A stretch of 13,967 nt of DNA, from contig CAMYYX010000035.1 of the NCBI GenBank assembly GCA_947303695.1, forward strand, positions 1-13,967, read 5' to 3'. The notes beneath the pieces are model-generated. The model did not search any database. It had not been told where the DNA came from and was given only the letters and a program-made list of their open reading frames with translations. Shown piece after piece: positions 1 through 7,159 of the stretch; positions within the stretch are counted from its first letter, which is position 1; each line of letters begins with the position of its first letter. The translations under genes were made by a program, and so were the position numbers. This DNA is from an uncultured Prevotellaceae bacterium (GTDB lineage: Bacteria > Bacteroidota > Bacteroidia > Bacteroidales > Bacteroidaceae).

Positions 1-1172
1 AATCGCCTGTATTCAAAGAGAAGTATGTGATGAAGATACGTCAGAACGTAGATGGAGATAATGCAGATAAAGGTACTTTCGAGCAACGCATCTTTGTATG
101 TCTGCGCGACATTAATGCCCCGACTGTCATCGTGACAGAAGGCTACAGCGCCAGCTACGGCACATTTTCACGCTACGACATCGAACTGGGTCGGCTCTTC
201 GGTGCCAACATCGTGCTGTGTGAGTACCGTTATTTCGACCAGTCGGTTCCTGAGCCATGCAACTGGGACTATTTGACGGTAGTCAACTCCCTGCGCGATC
301 TGCACCATGTACGCCAGACCCTCGGACAGATATTCAAAGGCAAATGGATTAGCACAGGATCAAGTAAAGGTGGACAGACTACTATGTTCTATCGGGCATA
401 CTATCCTGATGATGTGGATGCCAGCGTGAGCTATGTAGCACCTCTCAACCGCTCTGTGGAAGATGGTCGTCATGAGAAATTCCTTGCCAAAAAGGCAGGA
501 ACGGCAGAAGACCGTGCAATCGTGCTCCGAGCACAACAGGAGATGTTAAAACGTAGAGACACAATGATTCCATTGTTCAAGAAGTTCTGCGATGAACATC
601 ATTATCAGTTCTATTTGCCCATTGACGAAATATACGACTATATGGTACTCGAATATGCATTTGCACATTTCCAGTATGGAACTAAAGCAAGTGAGATTCC
701 ATCTGTGACAGGTCCAGACGAGCCTCTGTTCAAACATTTTGTAAAGGTATCAGGTCCAGATTACTTCGCCTATCCCAGCAAATACCTGCCATTCGATGTG
801 CAGGCTGCACGCGAGTTGGGCTATTACGGTTACTCGCTCAAGGGACTGAAGAAATGGACAAAAGTAAAATCAACAAAAGGTTACTTGAAGAAAATCATGC
901 TCTCACCGGAGTTGCGACACTATGAGTTCGACCCTACACTCTATAAACGAACCGTGAAGTTCTTAAAGAAAGAAGACCCTACTATGATCTTCATCTACGG
1001 AGAAGCTGACCCATGGAGCGCAAGCGGAGTGTGTACATGGCTTAATTGCAAGAAAAAGGAGAATATGCGAGTCTATGTACAGCCAGGAGGCGATCACGGT
1101 GCAAGTATTACCGACATGCCAGAACCTGACAAGACAGACATCATGGAACGTCTGACTAAATGGCTTCAGTAA
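1..1172 (+). CDS. S37/PS-10 family serine peptidase (tripeptidyl-aminopeptidase-like), 5' truncated by window edge
   Basis: The reading frame is open to the left edge (first full codon at 3). The residues before the GTG at 27 (SPVFKEKYV) continue the conserved family N-region, so the gene begins outside the window and 27 is not the true start. The visible 389 residues form an alpha/beta-hydrolase of the S28/S37 type. The nucleophile is the second Ser of G-S-S-K-G (codon 363-365). The probable acid is Asp in GEADPWSASG (codon 1008-1010), and the base is His in GGDHGAS (codon 1095-1097). Family members usually carry a signal peptide and act on oligopeptides in the periplasm or outside the cell, but the N-terminus needed to show export is missing here. 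EHRYF-like, CNWDYLT and PYVAPL-like motifs of the family are present as CEYRYF, CNWDYLT and SYVAPL. It ends 54 bases before the preferred clpC start. The family call is from memory of the motifs, and the exact peptide specificity is unknown. Confidence 0.85.
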   Translation, partial: SPVFKEKYVMKIRQNVDGDNADKGTFEQRIFVCLRDINAPTVIVTEGYSASYGTFSRYDIELGRLFGANIVLCEYRYFDQSVPEPCNWDYLTVVNSLRDLHHVRQTLGQIFKGKWISTGSSKGGQTTMFYRAYYPDDVDASVSYVAPLNRSVEDGRHEKFLAKKAGTAEDRAIVLRAQQEMLKRRDTMIPLFKKFCDEHHYQFYLPIDEIYDYMVLEYAFAHFQYGTKASEIPSVTGPDEPLFKHFVKVSGPDYFAYPSKYLPFDVQAARELGYYGYSLKGLKKWTKVKSTKGYLKKIMLSPELRHYEFDPTLYKRTVKFLKKEDPTMIFIYGEADPWSASGVCTWLNCKKKENMRVYVQPGGDHGASITDMPEPDKTDIMERLTKWLQ

Positions 1173-1226
1173 TTGGCACAAAATTTGTTGGATACAATGT
1201 ACATAACAAAACAAATGTACAGTAAA

Positions 1227-3746
1227 ATGAATTTATCACTACCCTACTCAGATAAACTAAAGCAAATACTCTCATACAGCAGAGAGGAAGCTGTGAGACT
1301 CCACAACACAAGTATCGAGCCAGAACATCTGGTACTCGGTATCATCCGTGACGGTGAGAATCATGCTTTCCGCATTCTGCAAAACGAGTTACTGCTGAAT
1401 GTTCAGGAATACAAACATAACCTCGAAGACAGCCTGAAGTCACATACGATGTCCCAAACGTCAAGCGACGACCTCAGTGTCAGCGAGGAAACATCAAATA
1501 TACTACGACTTGGTATGCTGGAAGCCAAACTACAAAAGAGCGACAGCATCAAGTCAGAACATATTTTACTCGGACTGATGAAACATAAGGCGATTCCAGC
1601 TATGCAGTTTCTCAACAACAACGGCATCTCATACAACAGTGTGTTAGCAACACTTACGAAACAAGCCCCTACCCCTAAAGCAGATATTGACTTCGAGGAT
1701 GAGGACGAAGAGGAAGATGCTCCACCATCAAGCCGGGGTAAAAGTTCTAACCAGACAACAAAGGCGACAAACAGCAAACAGAAACTGTCTGACACTCCTG
1801 CTATTGACACATTTGGAACGGATATCACCAAAGCTGCCAGCGAAGGTAAACTTGACCCCGTGGTAGGACGCGAAAAAGAAATAGAGCGTATCGCACAGAT
1901 TCTGTCGCGAAGAAAGAAGAATAATCCTGTATTGATTGGTGAACCTGGTGTCGGCAAAAGCGCCATCGTTGAAGGACTTGCACTACGTATCATCAACCGC
2001 AAAGTTTCGCGTATCTTGTTCGACAAACGAATCGTATCGCTTGATATGTCAACCGTTGTGGCAGGAACGAAATACCGAGGACAGTTTGAGGAACGTATGC
2101 GTACCATCATCAACGAACTCAAAGAGAATCCAAACATTATCATATTCATTGATGAGATACACAACCTCGTAGGTGCAGGCAATCAGGCAGGACAGATGGA
2201 TGCAGCCAACATGATGAAACCTGCTTTGGCTCGAGGAGAGCTGCAGTGCATCGGTGCTACGACCCTCGACGAGTACCGTAAGAGTATCGAGAAAGACGGA
2301 GCACTTGAACGTCGTTTCCAAAAAATCATCGTGGAACCAACAACGGTGGAGGAAACAAAAATCATTCTTCATAACATCAAAGACCGTTATGAGGCACATC
2401 ATAATGTGACATATACTGAAGATGCACTTGACGCATGTGTCAATCTGACAGAACGCTATGTGACCGACCGTTTCTTCCCCGACAAAGCCATCGATGCACT
2501 CGACGAAGCCGGTTCAAGAGTACACATCAATAATATCAACGTACCAAAGGAGATAGAACTGCAGGAACAGATTATCGATAAAGCGGTCAAGAACAAAGAA
2601 CAGGCAGTCAAAGATCAGGACTACGAACGTGCAGCTGACTATCGTGACAAGGAGAAGAATCTTCGAGAGCAGCTCAAGAAGATGAAGAAGGAATGGGAGG
2701 ACACTTTGATCGAGAATCGGGAGACCGTTGATGCAGATAAAGTGGCAGAAACCGTTTCCATCATGACTGGCATTCCTGTATCGAAGATGGCGCAGGATGA
2801 AGGTATACGTCTCAAAGGAATGCGTCAGGAACTTAAGTCAAAGGTCATCGCACAAGATGATGCTATCGACAAACTCGTCAGTGCCATCCAACGTAGCCGT
2901 ATCGGACTGAAAGATCCGAACCGTCCTATCGGCACATTCATGTTCCTGGGACCAACAGGTGTAGGTAAGACGTATCTTGCCAAGAAACTGGCTGAACACA
3001 TGTTCGGATCGACCGACGCTTTGGTCCGAATCGATATGTCAGAATATATGGAGAAATTCACCGTCAGCCGACTGGTGGGAGCTCCTCCTGGATACGTTGG
3101 TTACGAAGAAGGTGGTATGCTGACCGAGAAAGTACGTCGTAAACCCTACTCTATCGTGCTGCTTGATGAAATTGAGAAAGCACATCCTGACGTATTCAAC
3201 ATCCTACTTCAAGTAATGGACGACGGACGGCTTACTGATTCAAACGGACGAACTGTTGACTTCCGCAACACGGTTGTCATCATGACTTCAAACGTAGGAA
3301 CCCGTCAGCTGAAGGACTTCGGACGTGGTGTAGGATTCTCTGCAATGGCTGGTATGGACGACAAACAGGTGAGCCGTAGCGTTATTCAGAAAGCACTCAA
3401 CAAGCAGTTCTCGCCTGAGTTCCTGAATCGTATCGACGAGATCATCACTTTCGACCAGCTTGACCTTGATGCCATCACAAGCATCATTGACCTTGAACTC
3501 GAAGGTCTGTACCAACGTATCGAAGCGCTCGGGTACAAACTGACCATTGATGACGATGCAAAGAAATACATCGCAGAGAAAGGTTACGACAAGCAATTCG
3601 GAGCACGTCCACTCAGACGTGCTATCCAGCAGCATCTTGAAGACGGAATCTCGGAGATGATTGTCGAATCTTCATTGCAACCAGGAAGCATCATCAATGC
3701 ATCTCCGGTGGACGATAAAATCAAATTCCAAATAAAGGAAGATTAA
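1227..3746 (+). CDS. clpC: ATP-dependent Clp protease ATP-binding subunit ClpC
   Basis: Hexameric AAA+ unfoldase that threads proteins into the ClpP chamber in the cytoplasm. The protein is 839 residues from this start. An N-terminal double Clp_N repeat (about 1-150) is followed by an acidic, probably disordered linker (about 152-190). D1 has Walker A GEPGVGKS (238-245) and Walker B IIFIDEIHNL. A charged UVR-like coiled segment (about 457-485, DYERAADYRDKEK) lies before D2, which has Walker A GPTGVGKT (575-582) and the VLLDEIEKAH motif. V702-G703-F704 is the ClpP-docking tripeptide, so a ClpP partner is expected; none is encoded here. The UVR-like segment separates it from ClpB and ClpA. The frame is open back to a TTG at 1173 abutting the previous stop. 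ATG 1227 is preferred because MNLSLPYSDKLKQIL matches the usual short ClpC N-terminus. ATG 1215 and ATG 1197 are alternatives. No McsA/McsB-type adaptor gene is adjacent. Confidence 0.95.
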   Translation: MNLSLPYSDKLKQILSYSREEAVRLHNTSIEPEHLVLGIIRDGENHAFRILQNELLLNVQEYKHNLEDSLKSHTMSQTSSDDLSVSEETSNILRLGMLEAKLQKSDSIKSEHILLGLMKHKAIPAMQFLNNNGISYNSVLATLTKQAPTPKADIDFEDEDEEEDAPPSSRGKSSNQTTKATNSKQKLSDTPAIDTFGTDITKAASEGKLDPVVGREKEIERIAQILSRRKKNNPVLIGEPGVGKSAIVEGLALRIINRKVSRILFDKRIVSLDMSTVVAGTKYRGQFEERMRTIINELKENPNIIIFIDEIHNLVGAGNQAGQMDAANMMKPALARGELQCIGATTLDEYRKSIEKDGALERRFQKIIVEPTTVEETKIILHNIKDRYEAHHNVTYTEDALDACVNLTERYVTDRFFPDKAIDALDEAGSRVHINNINVPKEIELQEQIIDKAVKNKEQAVKDQDYERAADYRDKEKNLREQLKKMKKEWEDTLIENRETVDADKVAETVSIMTGIPVSKMAQDEGIRLKGMRQELKSKVIAQDDAIDKLVSAIQRSRIGLKDPNRPIGTFMFLGPTGVGKTYLAKKLAEHMFGSTDALVRIDMSEYMEKFTVSRLVGAPPGYVGYEEGGMLTEKVRRKPYSIVLLDEIEKAHPDVFNILLQVMDDGRLTDSNGRTVDFRNTVVIMTSNVGTRQLKDFGRGVGFSAMAGMDDKQVSRSVIQKALNKQFSPEFLNRIDEIITFDQLDLDAITSIIDLELEGLYQRIEALGYKLTIDDDAKKYIAEKGYDKQFGARPLRRAIQQHLEDGISEMIVESSLQPGSIINASPVDDKIKFQIKED

Positions 3747-3787
3747 TCATACATTATTCATATTTCACTTAACAATTCATAGATTTT

Positions 3788-5221
3788 ATGGGAGGATTTT
3801 TCGGAACAGTATCAACCAAAGAATGTATCAACGATTTGTTTTACGGGACAGACTATAACTCTCACCTTGGTACCATGAGAGGTGGTATGTCGACCTACAG
3901 CAAAGAAACAGGGTTCAACCGTTCCATCCACAATCTCGAATGTACTTATTTCCGTTCTGCATTTGAGGACAGTCTCGACAAGTTCAAAGGTAATGCAGGT
4001 ATCGGTATCATTAGCGACACAGACGCACAACCACTCTTGATGAACAGCCACCTCGGAAGGTTTGCCATCGTCACCGTGGCGAAAGTTAACAACAAGGAAG
4101 AGTTGGCCGCCAAACTGCTTGAAGAAAACATGCACCTCTCAGAGTTCAGTTCTGGAAAGATTAACCAGACGGAACTTATCGGACTTCTTATCATTAAAGG
4201 TAAGACATTCGTAGAGGGTATTGAGAACGTGTTCCGTGAAGTAAAAGGGTCTTGCTCCCTTCTGCTGCTCACAGAAGACGGTATCATCGCTGCACGCGAT
4301 TCCTGGGGACGTACACCTATCGTAGTAGGACATAAAGAAGACGCTTATGCGGTAACCAGCGAATCTACAGCATTCCAGAATCTCGGTTTCGAAATCGAAC
4401 GCTATCTCGGACCAGGCGAAATCATACGTATGCAGGCTAACTATGTTGAGCAACTCCGCAAGCCCAACAAAGGCATGCAGATATGCTCCTTCCTCTGGGT
4501 CTATTACGGATTCCCTACTTCGTCTTACGAAGGTATCAATGTTGAGGACGTACGTTACAACTGTGGAAAGACCATGGGTGAGACCGATCCAACGCCAGTT
4601 GACTGTTCATGTGGTATCCCAGATTCCGGAACAGGAATGGCAATCGGCTACGCTGCAGGACACGGTATCCCCTACCGACGTGCCATCTCGAAATATACAC
4701 CTACATGGCCACGTTCGTTTACTCCAAGCAATCAGGAACGTCGTAACCTCGTAGCAAAGATGAAACTCATCGCCAACCGTCAGATGCTGAAAGATCAGCG
4801 AATGCTGTTCTGTGACGACTCTATCGTACGTGGTACCCAGTTGCGCGACAACACAAAGGCACTCTACGAATGTGGAGCAAAAGAAGTACACATGCGCATC
4901 TCATGTCCCCCACTCATCTACGGATGTCCGTTCATCAATTTCTCACGTTCACAAGGCGACATGGAATTGATCACACGACGTGTCATCAAGGACTTCGAAG
5001 GGGCAGAAAATACCAACATCGACAGTTATGTTAAGACCGACTCTCCCGAGTATACAAGAATGGTAGAGGAAATACGACGCAGGTTCAACCTCTCATCACT
5101 CCAGTTCAGCAAACTCGAAACACTGGTCGAGAGTATCGGCCTTCCTAAGTGCCAAATCTGTACCCATTGCTTCGACGGAAGTAGCCAATACACCTTGGAA
5201 ACCATTAACACTCAGTCATGA
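3788..5221 (+). CDS. PurF paralogue (amidophosphoribosyltransferase-like) with a glutaminase domain lacking its catalytic residues
   Basis: 477 residues, N-terminal Ntn-type glutamine amidotransferase fold followed by a PRPP-type phosphoribosyltransferase domain. PurF makes phosphoribosylamine from PRPP and glutamine, the first step of purine synthesis. The PRPP loop is intact (FCDDSIVRGTQ, 341-351). Cysteines matching the Bacillus PurF 4Fe-4S ligands are kept: C233, C380, C458 and C461. The glutaminase site is not kept. The mature N-terminus is GGFFG instead of CGxFG, so Cys1 is Gly. By motif alignment the glutamine-binding Arg of the HVRY region is replaced (GIGIIS, 71-76), the oxyanion Asn-Gly is V97-A98, and the later Asp is Gln. 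An in-frame TAA at 3770-3772 with no start codon between it and ATG 3788 excludes an upstream Cys-bearing propeptide. The gene overlaps the next by 4 bases. Automatic annotation would call this purF, but glutamine-dependent activity is doubtful. I believe similar non-Cys versions occur in other Bacteroidales; I cannot verify this here. Confidence 0.85.
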   Translation: MGGFFGTVSTKECINDLFYGTDYNSHLGTMRGGMSTYSKETGFNRSIHNLECTYFRSAFEDSLDKFKGNAGIGIISDTDAQPLLMNSHLGRFAIVTVAKVNNKEELAAKLLEENMHLSEFSSGKINQTELIGLLIIKGKTFVEGIENVFREVKGSCSLLLLTEDGIIAARDSWGRTPIVVGHKEDAYAVTSESTAFQNLGFEIERYLGPGEIIRMQANYVEQLRKPNKGMQICSFLWVYYGFPTSSYEGINVEDVRYNCGKTMGETDPTPVDCSCGIPDSGTGMAIGYAAGHGIPYRRAISKYTPTWPRSFTPSNQERRNLVAKMKLIANRQMLKDQRMLFCDDSIVRGTQLRDNTKALYECGAKEVHMRISCPPLIYGCPFINFSRSQGDMELITRRVIKDFEGAENTNIDSYVKTDSPEYTRMVEEIRRRFNLSSLQFSKLETLVESIGLPKCQICTHCFDGSSQYTLETINTQS

Positions 5222-5781
5222 AAATCGTTGTAGCAACACCACCCTTCTTCTTCGTAGAAGAAAACACCATTCTCCAAACCTTGTTTGAAGAGGGAATGGA
5301 CATGTTGCATATACGCAAACCCGAATCAGAACCGATTTTTTGTGAACGATTGCTGACCCTGATGCCTAATAAATGGTATCAGCGCATTATTGTGAACGAT
5401 CATTTCTACCTGCAGAACGAATACGGGCTGAAAGGAATCCATCTCAGTGAGCGCAATCCTTTCGAGCCGAAAGGTTATAAAGGCTTCATCACCCGTTCGT
5501 GTACACTAGAGGATCTCAACAAAGGGAATGACCGATATGGATATGTTGTGCTCGACGCAACCCCTTCGGCAATCCAACGAGCAGCAGAGCACCACAAAAT
5601 CAATCACAAAGTGTACATTCGAGGAATCACTTCGATTGATGGAATTCAATTTGCTCGCGACTGCGGTTTTGGTGGAGTGGTACTTGAAGATGTCATTTGG
5701 AATCGATTTGACCTACATGAGTCCAATAATTTCAAAGAATTAGTAGATTTATTCAAGTTTTTTCGAAAAGCTGCTGATTAA
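5218..5781 (+). CDS. Divergent thiamine-phosphate synthase (ThiE/TenI)-like protein
   Basis: 187 residues with the outline of a ThiE/TenI TIM barrel, somewhat shorter than typical ThiE (a little over 200). ThiE joins HMP-pyrophosphate and thiazole phosphate. Seen here: HIRKP (R33-K34) at the LxLRxK strand, VNDH (59-62) at the VNDR strand, GIHLSE (73-78) at GVHLGQ, and RGIT (135-138) at the phosphate-binding GGI. The expected GxxFxTxTK loop is absent and replaced by GYVVLDATPSA, and the Gln-Asp after GVHLG is missing. Thiamine phosphate synthase activity is therefore uncertain. A TenI-like or non-catalytic role is possible. ATG 5218 overlaps the TGA of the PurF-like gene (ATGA), which implies translational coupling and a shared role. 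No other thiamine genes are in the window. Confidence 0.7.
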   Translation: MKIVVATPPFFFVEENTILQTLFEEGMDMLHIRKPESEPIFCERLLTLMPNKWYQRIIVNDHFYLQNEYGLKGIHLSERNPFEPKGYKGFITRSCTLEDLNKGNDRYGYVVLDATPSAIQRAAEHHKINHKVYIRGITSIDGIQFARDCGFGGVVLEDVIWNRFDLHESNNFKELVDLFKFFRKAAD

Positions 5782-5796
5782 TACAAAATAAAAGTG

Positions 5797-5804
5797 TAAC
5801 TTTG
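5797..5804 (+). promoter_or_regulatory. Candidate Bacteroidetes -7 promoter element for prs
   Basis: TAACTTTG followed by C matches the Bacteroidetes primary-sigma -7 consensus TAnnTTTG. It lies 16 bases after the stop of the ThiE-like gene and 40 bases before the preferred prs start. The -33 element is weak: only CTG-like bases near 5772-5776 are at the right distance. If real, prs and the following rubredoxin are transcribed independently of the PurF-like gene, although read-through remains possible because no terminator is seen upstream. Confidence 0.55.
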
Positions 5805-5843
5805 CACAACAATTCAGGATACACATCATTTTCTCATCTTACA

Positions 5844-6809
5844 ATGGAAGATAATATAAACTACAAAGTATTCGCAGGTACCAACTCCAAATATCTTGGA
5901 GAAAAAATTTGTCAACAATTGGGATGTACCTTAGGAAATCTTGTTCGCACGAACTTTTCTGATGGCGAGTTCGTCGTTTCTTTTGAAGAATCCGTACGCG
6001 GTAAGGACGTGTTCCTCGTACAATCTACGTTCCCAAACACCGACAACCTCATGGAGCTACTTTTAATGATTGATGCCGCCAAACGTGCTTCTGCACGTCA
6101 GATTATCGCTGTTACACCTTACTTTGGTTGGGCTCGTCAGGACCGCAAAGACAAGCCACGCGTACCAATAGGAGCAAAGGTAGTAGCAGACATGCTGAGT
6201 TGCATCGGTATCGATCGCCTGATTGCGATGGATCTGCATGCTGATCAGATCCAGGGCTTCTTCAATGTACCTGTCGACCACCTCTATGCATCACTACTCC
6301 TTCTTCCATACATCCGCAAGCAGAAGTTTGAGAATCTTATCATAGCAGCACCGGATATAGGTGCCTCTAAGCGTGCAGCTAAATTCTCAGACAAGTTGCA
6401 AGTTCCATTGGTACTCTGCAACAAAGTACGTAAAAAGGCTAACATTGTCGATTCTATCCAGATTATCGGTGATGTAGCTGGCAAGAACGTTATCCTTATC
6501 GACGATATGGTCGATACGGCAGGAACCATTACGATGGCTGCAGACGAGATGAAGAAAGCTGGAGCTATCTCCGTCAGGGCTATTGCCAGCCATTGTATCA
6601 TGAGCGGTCCTGCTTCAGAGAGAGTAGAGAATTCTGCACTCGAGGAGATTGTGTTCACAGATTCCATTCCTTATCGCGGTACTTGTAAGAAAGTAAAACA
6701 GCTATCAAGTGCCAAACTCTTTGCAAAAGCAATTGAAGGTATTGAGCAGAATCGTTCACTCAGTTCAATGGTCGATTTTGACCTCGAGTCAAACGACAAG
6801 CACATATAG
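5844..6809 (+). CDS. prs: Ribose-phosphate pyrophosphokinase (PRPP synthetase)
   Basis: Makes PRPP from ribose 5-phosphate and ATP in the cytosol, feeding purine, pyrimidine, histidine, tryptophan and NAD synthesis. The protein is 321 residues from this start, normal for the family. Motifs seen are FSDGEF, the flexible catalytic loop region YFGWARQDRKDKPR, the DLHADQIQGFF segment, and the PRPP/ribose-phosphate loop DDMVDTAGT (220-228). The frame is open back to a TTG at 5802, but that TTG lies inside the TAACTTTG promoter element. ATG 5844 (MEDNINYKVFAGTNS) gives the expected N-terminus and is chosen. It follows a PRPP-dependent transferase homologue, and rubredoxin follows 62 bases downstream. 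Some of the gap bases after prs are AT-rich, but I see no convincing terminator there, so prs and the rubredoxin may share a transcript. Confidence 0.96.
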   Translation: MEDNINYKVFAGTNSKYLGEKICQQLGCTLGNLVRTNFSDGEFVVSFEESVRGKDVFLVQSTFPNTDNLMELLLMIDAAKRASARQIIAVTPYFGWARQDRKDKPRVPIGAKVVADMLSCIGIDRLIAMDLHADQIQGFFNVPVDHLYASLLLLPYIRKQKFENLIIAAPDIGASKRAAKFSDKLQVPLVLCNKVRKKANIVDSIQIIGDVAGKNVILIDDMVDTAGTITMAADEMKKAGAISVRAIASHCIMSGPASERVENSALEEIVFTDSIPYRGTCKKVKQLSSAKLFAKAIEGIEQNRSLSSMVDFDLESNDKHI

Positions 6810-6871
6810 TCTTCAATACACATAGAATCCTTACAGATATTATAGTATTAACAATCAAATCTCACAGAAAA

Positions 6872-7030
6872 ATGGCAAAGTACGTATGCGATGTCTGCGG
6901 TTATGAATATGACCCAGAAATTGGCGATCCAGAAAACGGAGTAGAACCAGGTACGAAATGGGAAGATGTGCCTGCAGATTGGGTTTGCCCTCTATGCGGA
7001 GTCGGAAAAGACGAATTCAGCCCAGCATGA
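6872..7030 (+). CDS. Rubredoxin
   Basis: A 52-residue cytosolic one-iron electron carrier. The four iron ligands are C6-x-x-C9-G and C39-P-L-C42-G. The family aromatic core is visible (Y4, Y11, Y13, W30, W37, F49), as are the EPGTKWEDVPADWVCP motif and the C-terminal KDEF. Length and spacing are textbook for the family. In anaerobic Bacteroidales, rubredoxins usually pass electrons to peroxide- or superoxide-reducing enzymes such as rubrerythrin. No such partner is in the window. It is probably cotranscribed with prs and is followed 8 bases after its stop by a strong terminator. Confidence 0.97.
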   Translation: MAKYVCDVCGYEYDPEIGDPENGVEPGTKWEDVPADWVCPLCGVGKDEFSPA

Positions 7031-7037
7031 CAACAAC

Positions 7038-7070
7038 AAAAAGTGAAGGATGGTTCATCCTTCGCTTTTT
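7038..7070 (+). terminator. Intrinsic terminator after rubredoxin
   Basis: A 15-base-pair inverted repeat (7038-7052 with 7056-7070) surrounds a 3-base loop GTT. One pair is a G-U wobble and the rest match. The core is GAAGGATG/CATCCTTC, with an A5 arm on the left and a T5 run on the right. The A/T arms suggest it could also work on the opposite strand. It ends the prs-rubredoxin transcript just before the uxaC promoter. Confidence 0.9.
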
Positions 7071-7071
7071 G

Positions 7072-7103
7072 TTTGGTCAATTCAAAAAAAAGCCGTACCT
7101 TTG
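7072..7103 (+). promoter_or_regulatory. Bacteroidetes-type promoter for uxaC
   Basis: A -33 element TTTG (7072-7075) and a -7 element TACCTTTG (7096-7103) are separated by 20 bases, close to the Bacteroidetes consensus TTTG-N19-TAnnTTTG. Transcription would start near 7110, giving an AT-rich leader of about 50 bases with no Shine-Dalgarno, as is usual in this phylum. The -33 element begins two bases after the T-run of the preceding terminator. No clear operator palindrome was seen in the leader. Confidence 0.8.
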
Positions 7104-7159
7104 CCAAACAACAAGCGTATTAACGAAACAAATTCATCAACAACAAAATACTTACTGAC

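Noticed and set aside
1173..1200. Possible clpC promoter: TTGG at 1173 and TACAATGT at 1193
   Set aside because: The -7 half does not match TAnnTTTG and the 16-base spacing is short, so it is not listed as a promoter.
1403..2182. Long open frame on the minus strand inside clpC (259 codons)
   Set aside because: Its sequence is low-complexity Ser/Leu/Arg-rich, typical of an antisense shadow, and clpC is unmistakable on the plus strand.
3747..3787. Possible promoter (TAGATTTT) before the PurF-like gene
   Set aside because: It lacks the TTTG ending and a -33 partner, and lies almost on the start codon; cotranscription with clpC or an unseen promoter cannot be told apart.
6810..6871. AT-rich weak palindrome (ATATTATAGTAT) between prs and rubredoxin
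   Set aside because: Too short and AT-only to be a terminator, with no T-run after it.
6958..7158. Plus-strand open frame spanning the end of rubredoxin, the terminator and the uxaC leader
   Set aside because: It overlaps rubredoxin in another frame and runs through the terminator and promoter.
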